DNA of 64,000 nucleotides. Source: Thalassomonas sp. RHCl1. GTDB taxonomy: Bacteria; Pseudomonadota; Gammaproteobacteria; Enterobacterales; Alteromonadaceae. The stretch covers positions 248,001 through 312,000 of the forward strand of contig NZ_CANDNZ010000004.1 of the NCBI RefSeq assembly GCF_947387555.1. The letters run 5' to 3'. The translations under genes and the position numbers were made by a program. Below the pieces are notes generated by a model, which was given only the letters and a program-made list of their open reading frames with translations, ran no database searches and was not told the DNA's origin. Of this stretch, positions 9,103 to 19,390 are shown piece after piece (position 1 is the first letter of the stretch; the number at the start of each line of letters is the position of its first letter).

Positions 9103-10695
9103 TTAAAAATCTCCCATGATAATTTTCGCTTTCCTTGCCGGTGAACTTTCCCATAAAGCAGCTTGGCCAAGCCAGAATTTTGCCTGCTTTATCTCGCCCC
9201 GGTGAAAAAGCGCCAGGGCAATATTATAGTGAAAACTGGGCATAAGAAAGGCGCCGGGCCCGGCAGATAAGCGCTTGAGATATGCATCGGGAAAGCCTTC
9301 TTCGTAATAGGCCAGCTTAGTTCGCTTTGATAAAGGTTTAAAGGCCTGTGGTTTTTGCCGGTCACAGCTCGCAGCCGGGAATACCCCCACCCTTTTGGCA
9401 TATTCATCCGGGGTGCCCAGCTGCCAGCCGTTGCCCTGTGCCTGAAAAATAGGGGTATCCTCCCTGATTTGTGCCGCCCAGGGCAGCTGTTTTAATACCT
9501 GAGCGCGAAGTGCGCTGCGCTTTCCCTGATAAAACTCCGCCAAGACCACCAGGTTATGGGCAAAGGGAGATTGTTGCACCTCGCTGCAGCGGTTATGGTG
9601 GGCAGGCAAAGGATATTCGTCAACAAAGCCCAACAAATGGCTCAGTTCATGGGTAAAGACATCCAGGTTATCCTGCCTGTCGATATACAGGATACCTAAG
9701 TGGACATTGGCTCCCCCTTGAGGTAGCAGCACCCCGACAAAACGGCTAGTGATGGCACCGGCATCATACTGCCATATCTCTTCCCGGCATTTGATCGCCC
9801 GGCGCTTGTTAACCCGATACTTACTTTCACTTACCTGGTTTTCCCGGCAAGCGAGAGTGTCGACGGCACGATAACGCACCGGGGCAAAACAAATAAAAGG
9901 CGCCAGAGGGCCGGATTCAACCCCATGAGTTAACTGCTCCAGGTAATGTAAATGCTCGAGGCGGGTGGCAAATAACTGGATACTTGCGGTGCAGGAAGCC
10001 ACCACGGGCTTGTTTACGGCATGGGGATTGGCCATACCGTAACCCCGCTCTTGTGCGTTCCCCTCTCCCCAGGAGTCGAGCACCCCATAGCGATGAATAT
10101 CGGCGAGTAACTCCCGCCCTGCTGTGCTCAGCTCCAGTAAAGGCAAATGGCGTTTAAGGTAATCCATATCTCCCAGGGCGATGGCGGCCTGCACTGCAAG
10201 CTGAAGCAAAGCATGCTCCGGGGCCGGGCTGCTGGTGCTCAACAAAGTAAACCCCAGCTCCTTGTCGGCAGTTTCTTGTGCCAGCAGCAGCTGATTATTG
10301 TCGAAGTACAATTGCGCCAGCCCCAGCCTTGCTTGCACCGAAGCATGCTTGATCCCCTGGTGATACCAAAAAATTGCCCGGTGCCGGTGATCTTGCTCCT
10401 CTGCTCCCTGCTGCAAATGTTTACGACTTTGTTCCTGGTAATAACGCGCCAGGTCAACAGCAGCCGAACCCCGGGTTTTTGCCAGTTTTTCATTCAGCCT
10501 TCGCCAGGCCGCTGAGCCATAACCTACCTCGGCTAACTTGAGCTGCCATGCTACAGGCAGTTCCGCCTTAACGGCATAATCAAGTTGTGCCCGGCTATAT
10601 TGCCCGGCAAGTAACAGCTGACTCAAATAAGGCGGCAAAAAAAATGAGCTTGACGGTAACAGTACCAGCAAGCCCATGATAAGCAATAATCTCAC
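9103..10695 (-). CDS. Secreted zincin-like metalloprotease with TPR/Sel1-like N-terminal half
   Basis: A 530-aa protein with an N-terminal hydrophobic export signal (about residues 1-22). Residues 30-200 are Ala/Leu-rich helical repeats resembling TPR or Sel1 repeats. In the middle, DVFTHELSHLLGFVDEYPLP contains an HExxH zinc motif, with the spacing and DEY seen in M64-like (IgA peptidase) and related zincins, so a peptidase role is likely. Four or more cysteines around it suggest a periplasmic or outer location. The GTG at 10695 has GGAAG upstream; an in-frame ATG lies six codons in. It follows nlpI by 20 bases on the same strand, so it is probably co-transcribed. NlpI is known to adapt peptidases such as Prc, which makes the pairing notable. 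Confidence 0.75.
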   Translation of the reverse strand: MRLLLIMGLLVLLPSSSFFLPPYLSQLLLAGQYSRAQLDYAVKAELPVAWQLKLAEVGYGSAAWRRLNEKLAKTRGSAAVDLARYYQEQSRKHLQQGAEEQDHRHRAIFWYHQGIKHASVQARLGLAQLYFDNNQLLLAQETADKELGFTLLSTSSPAPEHALLQLAVQAAIALGDMDYLKRHLPLLELSTAGRELLADIHRYGVLDSWGEGNAQERGYGMANPHAVNKPVVASCTASIQLFATRLEHLHYLEQLTHGVESGPLAPFICFAPVRYRAVDTLACRENQVSESKYRVNKRRAIKCREEIWQYDAGAITSRFVGVLLPQGGANVHLGILYIDRQDNLDVFTHELSHLLGFVDEYPLPAHHNRCSEVQQSPFAHNLVVLAEFYQGKRSALRAQVLKQLPWAAQIREDTPIFQAQGNGWQLGTPDEYAKRVGVFPAASCDRQKPQAFKPLSKRTKLAYYEEGFPDAYLKRLSAGPGAFLMPSFHYNIALALFHRGEIKQAKFWLGQAALWESSPARKAKIIMGDF

Positions 10696-10715
10696 GTTTT
10701 AACTTCCAGCCGGGT

Positions 10716-11618
10716 TTAATTGACCGGTGCAGCTTTACCCGCAATTTTCTCACGCATCAATTCCAGTTCCAGCTTGGCATACCTGTGTTCAACAAACTCA
10801 TAAACATTGGTACTTAATGCCAGTTTAAAGTAATTGGCTGCGACATTGGGATGTCCGTGAATCTGGCTGTATTTACCCAGGTAAAAATACGCTTCGCACA
10901 ACCTGTCGGTCAGCTCTTTATTAGACTGGATATTATCGGTTAACTGGTCGATAAACTGCGACTGGGGCAACTCATCTAAATACAAATAAATAATTTGCTT
11001 GGCCCAGGTATCATCATGGATCAAATCCACCTTGGCTTTTAAATTCGCCAGCGCTTTTTCCTGATCAACCTTTTGCTCCGCCAGATACAACCAAATCAAA
11101 CGGTAGGGGTCATTGGTTTGTTTTTGGTGGAAGGTGGCAAAATCATCTTTTGCCAGGCCTGGCCGGCCACCGTAATAAAGAGCGATGCCCCGGTTTAAAT
11201 AGGCATAATCATGCTCCGGTGCCAAATCCAGGGCCGAGTCGAAAGAATCGTAGGCCTGGTTAAATTCCTGCAACTGGGTAAAATGAATTCCGAGGAAGTT
11301 ATAGGCATCCACCAGATCCGGCTTCAAACGCAATGCACGGTTAAAATCAAGCCGGGCCAGGGAGCGCAGGCCGACACTGTCGAAGATAACCCCGCGGTCA
11401 TAATACAACTGTGCCTTTTGCAGATCGGTGATTTCCGCCCGCTGGATCACTTCCGTTAACCGCGCCAAGGCAATTTCACTTTTATAGTTAACCGGCATAG
11501 GCTCAGCGATCACTAACTGTCCCATGGTGGCCGGTTGTTTACCTTCGTTGCCCAAACTTGTACAGCCCTGAGCGAAAATAACCAAGCTGATGGCAGCTAA
11601 TTTATATAACGGCTTCAA
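10716..11618 (-). CDS. nlpI: Lipoprotein NlpI (TPR)
   Basis: A 300-aa outer-membrane lipoprotein, close to the 294 residues of E. coli NlpI. The signal sequence ends in the lipobox FAQGC (Cys near residue 19). Tetratricopeptide repeats follow, for example AQLYYDRGVIFDSVGLRSLA and the next two repeats to about residue 160. NlpI scaffolds peptidoglycan enzymes and presents substrates to the Prc protease. It lies directly downstream of pnp, the same order as in E. coli, with a terminator between them, and is followed by a putative metalloprotease gene. Confidence 0.93.
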   Translation of the reverse strand: MKPLYKLAAISLVIFAQGCTSLGNEGKQPATMGQLVIAEPMPVNYKSEIALARLTEVIQRAEITDLQKAQLYYDRGVIFDSVGLRSLARLDFNRALRLKPDLVDAYNFLGIHFTQLQEFNQAYDSFDSALDLAPEHDYAYLNRGIALYYGGRPGLAKDDFATFHQKQTNDPYRLIWLYLAEQKVDQEKALANLKAKVDLIHDDTWAKQIIYLYLDELPQSQFIDQLTDNIQSNKELTDRLCEAYFYLGKYSQIHGHPNVAANYFKLALSTNVYEFVEHRYAKLELELMREKIAGKAAPVN

Positions 11619-11675
11619 AAGAATAATTACCTTAAAATGAATAGATTAACTTGAGTTAATAATTAAAGTATATAA

Positions 11676-11702
11676 AAAAGGGAGCCATATGGCTCCCTTT
11701 TT
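11676..11702 (-). terminator. Rho-independent terminator between pnp and nlpI
   Basis: A near-perfect palindrome AGGGAGCCATATGGCTCCCT is followed in the minus direction by a run of T residues (ttttttata). It lies 24 bases after the pnp stop, so some read-through into nlpI would be needed unless nlpI has its own promoter. Confidence 0.85.
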
Positions 11703-11726
11703 ATGTAATGATTTCTCAGTTAATCA

Positions 11727-13841
11727 TTATTCACCTGCTGGTGCTTCTTCACCGGCCGGCTTTTCAGCGGCTTCTTTGATGCTCAGACGTACGCGGCCCT
11801 GACGGTCAACTTCCAGTACCTTAACGGTAACTTCCTGACCTTCGCTCAGTACATCGGACACATTATTAACACGCTCTTCAGAGATTTGGGAAATATGAAC
11901 TAAGCCATCTTTACCCGGCAGCACGTTAACAAAGGCACCAAAATCAACGATACGCACCACTTTACCTGTGTAGACAGAGCCAACCTCGATTTCTGCCGTT
12001 AAGGCATTAATACGGTTGATGGCGTCTTTCGCCTGATCGCCGTCGGTGGCGGCAATTTTTACGGTACCGTCATCTTCAATTTCGATAGTGGTGCCGGTTT
12101 CTTCGGTCAGCTGACGAATGGTCGCGCCGCCTTTACCGATAATGTCACGAATTTTATCTACGCTGACTTTCATGGTATGGATACGAGGAGCGAACTCGGA
12201 AATCTCTTCCCTGTGGCCGCTGATCGCCTGGTCCATAACGCCTAAGATGTGTACACGGGCAGCTTTTGCCTGGTTTAAGGCAATTTGCATGATTTCCTGA
12301 GTGATACCTTCAATCTTGATATCCATCTGCAGCGCTGTAATACCTTCGGTAGTACCGGCTACTTTAAAGTCCATATCACCTAAGTGATCTTCATCGCCTA
12401 AGATATCGGAAAGGACAACAAAATCGTCACCTTCTTTAACCAGACCCATGGCAATACCGGCAACAGAAGCCTTGATTGGTACACCGGCATCCATTAATGC
12501 CAGAGAAGTACCACATACAGAAGCCATAGAAGATGAACCGTTTGATTCAGTGATTTCAGAAACCACACGTACCGCATACGGGAATTCTTCCATTGTAGGC
12601 ATTACCGCCAACATACCACGCTTGGCTAAGCGGCCGTGACCGATTTCACGACGCTTGGGAGAACCGACAAAACCGGTTTCACCAACACAGTATGGAGGGA
12701 AGTTATAATGTAACATAAAGGCATCGGTCTTCTCGCCCATCAGGGTATCAAGACGCTGTGCATCACGCTGGGTACCCAGAGTTGCTGTTACTAATGCCTG
12801 AGTTTCACCACGGGTAAATACTGCTGAACCGTGAGTACGTGGCAGCACGCCTGTCATCACGTCAAGGGCACGGATCATTTCAGGATCACGGCCATCGATA
12901 CGTGGCGAGCCTTGGGTAATACGACCACGAACAACGGTTTTTTCCAGGTCGTGGAACAGATCTTTGGCTTCCTGTTCATTCAGCTCTTCATCAGCGGCTT
13001 TAAGCTGCTCAAGTACTGCATTTCTGATCTCGGCAACGCGTGCATAACGCTCAGCTTTTTCAGTGATTTGGTAAGCTTCATTCACCTGCTCGGTGGCAAG
13101 TTCGCCGATTTTGGCGATAAGATCGGCATTTTTCTCAGGGGCAACCCAGTCCCAGGCCGCATTACCGACTTCTTCCGCCAGCTCATTGATGGCGTTAATG
13201 GCCGTTTGCATCTGCTCGTGACCGTATACCACGGCGCCAAGCATCACTTCTTCAGATAATACGTCAGCTTCAGATTCAACCATTAATACCGCAGATTCAG
13301 TACCTGAAACCACTAAGTCCAACTGGCTGCTTTCCAGCTCAGACTGCAGCGGGTTAAGCAGGTATTTACCATCGCTATAACCAACACGGGCCGCACCAAC
13401 AGGACCGGCAAAAGGCATGCCTGAGATGGCTAAGGCAGCAGAGGTACCTAACAATGAAATGATGTCAGGAGAAATTTCCGGGTTTGCAGAAACAACCGTG
13501 ATGATCACCTGTACTTCATTGGTAAATCCTTCAGGAAATAAAGGACGAATTGGACGGTCAATCAAACGGGCGATCAGGGTTTCTTCTTCAGAAGGACGAC
13601 CTTCACGTTTGAAAAAGCCACCCGGGATTTTACCGGCGGCGTAAGTTCTTTCCTGGTAGTTGACCGTTAACGGGAAAAAGTCCTGACCTTCAACCGCTTC
13701 TTTTTTACCAACAACAGAAACCAGTACACTGGTATCGTCCATGCTGGCCATAACGGCGGCAGTTGCCTGACGGGCAATCGCGCCCGTTTCCAGAGTAACG
13801 GTATGTTGACCGAACTCAAATGTTTTAGTAATCGGAGTCAC
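11727..13841 (-). CDS. pnp: Polyribonucleotide nucleotidyltransferase (PNPase)
   Basis: A 3'-5' phosphorolytic exoribonuclease and degradosome component. The 704 residues carry the full domain set: first RNase PH domain (1-220), helical linker, second RNase PH domain (about 320-540, with [16 protein letters not shown]), KH domain ([22 protein letters not shown] near residue 560), and S1 domain ([32 protein letters not shown], from about 620). An acidic tail follows. The gene has a hairpin leader. rpsO, its usual upstream partner in gammaproteobacteria, is not adjacent. Confidence 0.97.
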   Translation of the reverse strand: MTPITKTFEFGQHTVTLETGAIARQATAAVMASMDDTSVLVSVVGKKEAVEGQDFFPLTVNYQERTYAAGKIPGGFFKREGRPSEEETLIARLIDRPIRPLFPEGFTNEVQVIITVVSANPEISPDIISLLGTSAALAISGMPFAGPVGAARVGYSDGKYLLNPLQSELESSQLDLVVSGTESAVLMVESEADVLSEEVMLGAVVYGHEQMQTAINAINELAEEVGNAAWDWVAPEKNADLIAKIGELATEQVNEAYQITEKAERYARVAEIRNAVLEQLKAADEELNEQEAKDLFHDLEKTVVRGRITQGSPRIDGRDPEMIRALDVMTGVLPRTHGSAVFTRGETQALVTATLGTQRDAQRLDTLMGEKTDAFMLHYNFPPYCVGETGFVGSPKRREIGHGRLAKRGMLAVMPTMEEFPYAVRVVSEITESNGSSSMASVCGTSLALMDAGVPIKASVAGIAMGLVKEGDDFVVLSDILGDEDHLGDMDFKVAGTTEGITALQMDIKIEGITQEIMQIALNQAKAARVHILGVMDQAISGHREEISEFAPRIHTMKVSVDKIRDIIGKGGATIRQLTEETGTTIEIEDDGTVKIAATDGDQAKDAINRINALTAEIEVGSVYTGKVVRIVDFGAFVNVLPGKDGLVHISQISEERVNNVSDVLSEGQEVTVKVLEVDRQGRVRLSIKEAAEKPAGEEAPAGE

Positions 13842-13870
13842 TATAAGTTTTCCTTATTTTTTCGGATGTT

Positions 13871-13933
13871 ATCCAATCTGTACAATTGTTTATTCACTCT
13901 AAGGAGTAGAACAAAAAATTATACAGTTTGGAT
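13871..13933 (-). promoter_or_regulatory. Long hairpin in the pnp 5' leader
   Basis: Two 16-base arms (13871-13886 and 13918-13933) pair at 15 of 16 positions, counting one G-U wobble, and enclose a smaller ACTC/GAGT stem. The structure ends 30 bases before the pnp start codon. E. coli pnp mRNA has a leader stem-loop that RNase III cleaves and PNPase then degrades, giving autoregulation. By position and shape this is a likely analogue; the function is inferred. Confidence 0.55.
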
Positions 13934-14151
13934 GGATAGTTAAATTCATGCGAAATATACAATTTCGCAGGCACATTATACTGACAACTCCCCGTTTTAC
14001 TAGCGATTCATGGCATTTATCCGCTATCTGCTTTTATATCGCCGGCTATTGAGAAAAATTGCCTTTAATCCCGGCGACAAATGAACGCTCTGATGGTCAA
14101 ATAAGTGCCGAATTTCAATATCACGGCAAATAAGCCCCCCTGTTTTAAAGG

Positions 14152-14181
14152 CAAAAAAAACGGCCCCGAAGGACCGTTTTT
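14152..14181 (-). terminator. Rho-independent terminator with UUCG loop after the TonB receptor gene
   Basis: In the minus direction, a 7-base stem ACGGTCC / GGGCCGT (one G-U pair) is closed by a TTCG tetraloop and followed by eight T residues. It lies about 27 bases after the TonB receptor stop codon. Confidence 0.88.
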
Positions 14182-14207
14182 ATTAAGCTTACTTGCTACC
14201 TTTCAAA

Positions 14208-17108
14208 TTAGAAAGTGTAGTTAGCGCTCATGTAGAAAGTACGACCGTATACGTCAACATAACGCGGATCGTAACCTACCTGGTGACCAGCACCACCGGT
14301 ACGCAGTGATAATGGAGGTTGCTTGTCAAACAGGTTGTTGATACCGAATGAAACGTCTAAATCGTCGTTCACGAAGTATTTAGAAACCAAATCAACTTTA
14401 GTGTAAGAAGGAATACTCAGTTGAATATCCGGTGCAGTAACGTTGATGTCATCACCCATACGTACATCACCACCAGTAGCCAGCTGATCTACATAACCGC
14501 TTCTGTAGTTGATGTTTAAGGTGTGAGCAAAATCACCATGAGTTAAAGTGTTGCTGATACGAGCAACTGTTCTGAAGACAACTTCTTCATCAGCGCCGTA
14601 ACGACCCAGGCTAGATTCCCATACAGGGTCTACACCGGTAGAACCGCCAGTACCAACTTTCAAGCTCTTGCTTTCAAGTACGTAAGTACCGTTGAAGCTT
14701 GTCTTTAAAGTACCGAACGATAATTCGTTAGTTAACTCTAAGGCCCAGTCTAAACCACTGTTTTTAGAAACACCGATGTTAGATGCAGCCTGGATGATAG
14801 CTAAGCTTCTTTCACCCGCAGTATTTTCTTTGTAAGTAAACAAGTGGCCGTAAGTTACCGGGTCGTTGAAGATTTGCGGCTGAGTTAAACGCTCAACTTT
14901 ATCTTTCAACTCAACGTTCCAGTAATCAAGTGCGAAGCTGAACTCGTTGCTTGGTGCATAAACGAAACCGGCAGAAATTTGCTCTGAAGTTTCAGGTTTC
15001 AGATCCGGGTTACCTTCACGCCATACTTCGTACTGGGTAGGCTCTGATTGACATAAAGCAATCAAGTCAGCAGAAATACCTGTAGGACAGTCGTAAGTAT
15101 CAGAAGTTACACCGAAATCTTCACGAGGAGAAGCAATCTGCTTCATGGTAGCGGCTTTAAAACCAGTACCGATTGACGCACGAAGTAACCAGTCATCGTT
15201 TGGACGGTAAGAAGCACTAACTTTATAAGTAGTGTCATCAACGTCATCATTTACTTTCTTGCTGGTACCGGCTTCGGCCATGTCATTGGTGATGCCACCA
15301 ACGTTATCGTAACGAAGCGCCGCAGTGATTTCAAAAGTATCAAATACCGGGATAATGGCTTCAACGAACATACCGTAAGTCTCACGAGACAGGTCATATT
15401 CATCGGCAGCAGACTCTAAGAAGATAACTTCATTAGTGTTGGCATCTGAGTTAGTTGCTTTATATTCAACTTCACGGTAGTCACCACCAATACCGATGTA
15501 CATATCACCGGCAGGAAGTTCCATAACGGCAGTTGATGCCGTACCTTCTAATGAGATACTGCTGGTTTCGGTGCGATCCCAAGGACCACTATACATAGTA
15601 TCTTTAACCAACTGGTTCTGTTCATCAGTCAGGTCTTCGAAAGTACCGAATACGTTAACGTCGCCTGAAGCAAGTAACGCTGTGAATTCATCACCTAAAG
15701 GATAACCAGTCAAACGGTCAGTTTTACGGTCAGCTTCTGAGAAAGTCAAAGAAACATCAAAGGCGATATCGGAAACATCACCTTTCAGGCCAAGTACGCC
15801 GTGATGAGTAGTAGTTTCGATAGAGTCAGTACGGTTACCGCCCGGAAGTGTACGCCATCTGCCAGCTACACGGTCAAGTTCAAGAGAACCACCGGCAGCA
15901 ATAGTTGCTGCGCCATCACCTGTATGCTCAGGAACATAAGGTAATACTTCATTTTGAGCCAAATCACCATCTGTAGGCAGAGTGAATAAAAGTGACGGAT
16001 ATGGTGCGATACGAGTGATCATATCGAATTTAGACCAAGAGTAGTTAGCGTAAGCCTGAAGGTCATCAGAAAGCTCTAACTTACCTTGAAGGAAAAGATT
16101 GTCGCGCTCATACTCTGGTGCGATTTCTAAAGTGCTGGTGTAATCGAATACACAAGTAGTACCTTCTGGCGCACTGTTTGGACCACACTCACCGTTTTGC
16201 TCACGGTAAGGGTTAAAGCTATTAGTGTAATAATCAGGTGTAAACTCACCTGTTTCATTACCATCTTCATCCAATACAGGGTTTACTAACAGGTTACCAT
16301 CAGCGTCATATTGCTTGTATCTTACATAAGCGTTACCCGGGCCGGCATTGGCTGAACCTTGAACTAAGGTATAGTCTTGTCCGTTATGAGAAAAATCAAG
16401 GATACCTGTGTTGGCAAAATCACGGTCTTTAGACTTCAGTTGCTCTTTAGAGTCATGGCTATAGGCCATCATCACGTTGAAACCATCGGTGCTCAGATCA
16501 CCAAAACCTGTGCTGACAGAGAAGTTGTAACTTGTGCCACCGGTTTCTTGAGGACGGTCATAACGTACGCTTACGCTAGTTTCTTGCAGGTCGTCTTTCA
16601 TGATGAAGTTAACAACACCGGCAATTGCATCTGAACCGTAAAGAGCAGAAGCACCATCCATCAATACTTCAACACGCTCGATAGCGGCTAAAGGAATTTG
16701 GTTAAGATCGATTACACCACCGGAATCGGCAGAAGCCATACGGCGACCGTTTAATAGTACTAGTGTGTATTCATCACCTAAGGCACGTAAAGAGGCAGAC
16801 TGGATACCGCCACCGCCGCCACCAACAGAGTCAGCTGCAGTAGTGAAACCTTGCATAGAAGGTAATTGAGCCATCAGATCTGGAACGCTGGTTACACCAG
16901 AACGTACGATGTCTTCACTTGAAAGAGTAGTAATAGGAAGTGCGCCTTCCATATCAGTACGTTTGATACTTGAACCGGTTACGGAAATACGCTCTACTTC
17001 CTCTTCCTGCTCTGCTGCAACAGCATTAGCGCTAATTGCGGTAGCAGAAACAGCACCGAAGGCCATAGCTAAGCGAATAGACTTGGCTACTTTTGAATTG
17101 CTAAACAT
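14208..17108 (-). CDS. TonB-dependent outer-membrane receptor
   Basis: A 966-aa receptor. A signal peptide (about residues 1-32, ending SANAVAAEQ) is followed by a TonB-box-like segment VERISVTGSSIKR. Next comes the plug domain (about 45-190, with LRALGDEYTLVLLNGRRMA and VEVLMDGASALYGSDAIAGVVNFIMKDD) and a long beta-barrel ending in an aromatic residue (RTFYMSANYTF). Receptors of this type take up large or unusual ligands such as peptides or glycans; the ligand is not readable here. The start at 17108 is supported by GGGAGAAAAC just upstream. It stands alone with its own terminator, and 600 bases of AT-rich DNA upstream leave room for regulation. Confidence 0.93.
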   Translation of the reverse strand: MFSNSKVAKSIRLAMAFGAVSATAISANAVAAEQEEEVERISVTGSSIKRTDMEGALPITTLSSEDIVRSGVTSVPDLMAQLPSMQGFTTAADSVGGGGGGIQSASLRALGDEYTLVLLNGRRMASADSGGVIDLNQIPLAAIERVEVLMDGASALYGSDAIAGVVNFIMKDDLQETSVSVRYDRPQETGGTSYNFSVSTGFGDLSTDGFNVMMAYSHDSKEQLKSKDRDFANTGILDFSHNGQDYTLVQGSANAGPGNAYVRYKQYDADGNLLVNPVLDEDGNETGEFTPDYYTNSFNPYREQNGECGPNSAPEGTTCVFDYTSTLEIAPEYERDNLFLQGKLELSDDLQAYANYSWSKFDMITRIAPYPSLLFTLPTDGDLAQNEVLPYVPEHTGDGAATIAAGGSLELDRVAGRWRTLPGGNRTDSIETTTHHGVLGLKGDVSDIAFDVSLTFSEADRKTDRLTGYPLGDEFTALLASGDVNVFGTFEDLTDEQNQLVKDTMYSGPWDRTETSSISLEGTASTAVMELPAGDMYIGIGGDYREVEYKATNSDANTNEVIFLESAADEYDLSRETYGMFVEAIIPVFDTFEITAALRYDNVGGITNDMAEAGTSKKVNDDVDDTTYKVSASYRPNDDWLLRASIGTGFKAATMKQIASPREDFGVTSDTYDCPTGISADLIALCQSEPTQYEVWREGNPDLKPETSEQISAGFVYAPSNEFSFALDYWNVELKDKVERLTQPQIFNDPVTYGHLFTYKENTAGERSLAIIQAASNIGVSKNSGLDWALELTNELSFGTLKTSFNGTYVLESKSLKVGTGGSTGVDPVWESSLGRYGADEEVVFRTVARISNTLTHGDFAHTLNINYRSGYVDQLATGGDVRMGDDINVTAPDIQLSIPSYTKVDLVSKYFVNDDLDVSFGINNLFDKQPPLSLRTGGAGHQVGYDPRYVDVYGRTFYMSANYTF

Positions 17109-17752
17109 GTTTTCTCCCTGGATCACTAAATGTGATTTCATAGTTTTATTAATATCAAGACTATTAACTGTCTTGTTTATTTTATAATTTCAAAGGTCTG
17201 AAACCTGAACTGTCGCCAAAGATATTAAACGTAATCCTTTTGCGGGGCAACACTCATTAGCAATAAATGATGAAAAAACTAACATGCCGTAACATTTATA
17301 CACAAATTACGAAACATTTCTTATAGAAATAAAAGCCATTTAAATCAAAGATATAAACACACAAGCACAATTTGTGAATTAATCCAGATGTTATTACAAA
17401 ATCATTTTTCGAACAAAAAACAACCAATCAGTCAGAATAACCTACAAATCAATAACTTACACAACAAAATATCCGACACGCTCACTGTTTATTTTTTGAA
17501 CCAAAATACATCAATTATTGACCATTAATAAAATGCAACGAAAATGCAACTTAGAAAAAACAGAAGTTAAACATAGAAACAAGTGAAATGCTCTGCAGTT
17601 TGTTGACAGACAGGCCAGAGAGCCGTTACCGGGCAAGGGTTGCCTGTTTTATCGCCGACCGGCCAAGGTTTAATAAATACTTCTCTATGGATAGTTTCAC
17701 ACTATGTTACACTCTCGCTTTAAAATTTTAAGGCTGAGATTAAGGCGTAGCA
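17109..17752. other. AT-rich divergent intergenic region
   Basis: No gene is supported here. It separates the TonB receptor (minus) from the TSUP permease (plus) and must contain both promoters. A TTGACA at about 17603-17608 on the plus strand is the only clear -35-like word, without an obvious -10 at the right distance. I see no repeat or operator. Confidence 0.4.
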
Positions 17753-18529
17753 ATGGACCCGGTTTTGGATCTGACAATGTGGCTGCTGATATGTGGCGTG
17801 GGTTTTATTGCCGGCTTCATTGATGCAATCGCCGGCGGCGGCGGTATGCTAACCGTGCCGACCCTGTTAACCGCAGGCCTGCCTCCTCATATTGCTTTGG
17901 GCACCAATAAACTCGCCTCTACCTTTGGGACTTGTACTGCTTCCCTGACCTTTTACCGTAAAAAGCTCTTTGATCCGCTTTTCTGGCGGGTATCCCTGAT
18001 CACAACCGCTATCGGCGCGGTGGCTGGTACCGTGATTGTCAGCTTTCTCAGTACGGAGTTTCTGGAGAAGATCCTGCCGGTGATCATCATACTGACCGCC
18101 GCTTATACACTTTTTACCAAAAGCATGGTGGAATGCCCCGACAAGTTACCGAAGAAATCAAAAAAACTGACCGTCAAACAAAGCATGCAGGGACTGACCT
18201 TAGGTTTTTATGATGGTATTGCCGGTCCCGGCACCGGCGCCTTCTGGACCGTCAGCTCTTCGGCCCTTTACAAAATCAATATCCTGCTCAGCAGCGGCCT
18301 GGCACGGGCAAACAATTTCGTCAGTAATTTATGCTCGCTGTTAACCTTTGTTTATTTAGGTTATGTTAATGTACTGCTGGGTTTGATGATGGGATTGTTT
18401 CTTATGCTCGGCGCCTGGGTCGGCGCCCACTCCGCCATTAAACACGGTAACAAATTTATTCGCCCGATATTTATCACAGTAGTGATCCTGATGTCGATAA
18501 ACCTTGCCTACAACGCCTGGTTTAGCTAG
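17753..18529 (+). CDS. TSUP family (TauE/SafE/YfcA-like) membrane permease
   Basis: A 258-aa integral membrane protein with seven or eight hydrophobic segments. The family signature GFIAGFIDAIAGGGGMLTVPTL (positions 17-38) is followed by GLPPHIALGTNKLASTFGT, and a second half-repeat YDGIAGPGTGAFWTV is seen near residue 155. The family exports or imports sulfur-containing or organic anions; the substrate cannot be told from sequence. The length and motifs are closest to E. coli YfcA. It is followed 76 bases later by priC on the same strand, so they may be co-transcribed. Confidence 0.9.
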   Translation: MDPVLDLTMWLLICGVGFIAGFIDAIAGGGGMLTVPTLLTAGLPPHIALGTNKLASTFGTCTASLTFYRKKLFDPLFWRVSLITTAIGAVAGTVIVSFLSTEFLEKILPVIIILTAAYTLFTKSMVECPDKLPKKSKKLTVKQSMQGLTLGFYDGIAGPGTGAFWTVSSSALYKINILLSSGLARANNFVSNLCSLLTFVYLGYVNVLLGLMMGLFLMLGAWVGAHSAIKHGNKFIRPIFITVVILMSINLAYNAWFS

Positions 18530-18605
18530 TCCATTAACTATTAACCCCGGACTTATCAGCCTTGAAGTTATCTCCGCAAACGCAGCCAACAAGTTGAGAC
18601 CTGTT

Positions 18606-19232
18606 ATGAATCAAAACGCCATCACCCGGTTATCCGCGATTGTTAACGCCCTTACCGAGCAGGCAACTGAAATCGATAAGCACAACAGCACCTTGAAGTC
18701 TCACCGCCTGATAGAAGATAATGCCTTGTTTTCCAACTCACTGTTTCTATCACAAAGCGATAAGTACCTGCCCTATGCCCTGGAAATCAACAGACGGATT
18801 TCTGAATTAGAGCGCTTGATGCACTCCGGCAATAAAATGCTGTTTACCGCCTTGCTTGAAAGTATCGAACAGCAAGTGCAGGCGTTAATGAACGCCCTTA
18901 ACGCCAATGATGCCCTGCATCAAAATGCCAATCTCCGTTTAAATACCCGGGCCAGGCATTATAAAAAAAGCCAATATCAGCAGGCCGCACAGAAGATGCT
19001 GCAACCTAGCCACCAGCTGCATCAAAAATTAGCCGAGCATCATGAATTTGAACGCAGATTACTGGCGATGATCACAGACCGGGAGCAGCTCAGGGACAAT
19101 AGCCAGAACCAAAGCCAAAACAACCAGAAATTAACCGCGGAGATCTTAGCCCTGCACCAGCGTCTCGGCCGTTGCCGCCAGGCGATTTCCACCATAGAAA
19201 GGGATATTGAGTTTGCCGAAAAACGTCAATAA
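18606..19232 (+). CDS. priC: Primosomal replication protein N'' (PriC)
   Basis: A 208-aa protein that helps reload DnaB helicase at stalled forks. It is rich in Gln, Leu and Arg and fully helical. The C-terminal part HQKLAEHHEFERRLLAMITDREQL followed by LHQRLGRCRQAISTIE matches the conserved PriC region (E. coli has HQDFERRLREMV and ARLARCRHALEKIE). The ATG at 18606 is chosen; the upstream in-frame ATG at 18504 lies inside the TSUP gene and adds residues that do not fit. The order yfcA-like then priC is plausible but not diagnostic. Confidence 0.83.
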   Translation: MNQNAITRLSAIVNALTEQATEIDKHNSTLKSHRLIEDNALFSNSLFLSQSDKYLPYALEINRRISELERLMHSGNKMLFTALLESIEQQVQALMNALNANDALHQNANLRLNTRARHYKKSQYQQAAQKMLQPSHQLHQKLAEHHEFERRLLAMITDREQLRDNSQNQSQNNQKLTAEILALHQRLGRCRQAISTIERDIEFAEKRQ

Positions 19233-19390
19233 CCCCCTTTAACGCTCCTCTTAAGCGCTGAGTCGCTCCTTGTGGTGAGCCAAATGGTTCCAGACAAAAA
19301 TTCACCGGATAAATTGATATAAGTATTAGCTTTTTACCTTATCTCGGGTTAGGATTTATTGATTATAACCTCAGAAGAAAGGACGTTAAT

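Larger units (their letters stand above)
13842..14207. other. Intergenic region upstream of pnp
   Basis: This stretch lies between two minus-strand genes and contains no gene; rpsO is not here. It holds the pnp leader hairpin (13871-13933), the presumed pnp promoter further up, and the terminator of the TonB receptor gene (14152-14181). Confidence 0.7.

Noticed and set aside
12831-13259. 142-aa open frame on the plus strand inside pnp
   Set aside because: It is fully antisense to the well-supported pnp gene, has no ribosome site, and its composition is that of a reverse-frame shadow.
18504-18605. Longer N-terminus for PriC overlapping the TSUP permease
   Set aside because: The extra residues do not resemble PriC and would be encoded inside the preceding gene in another frame.
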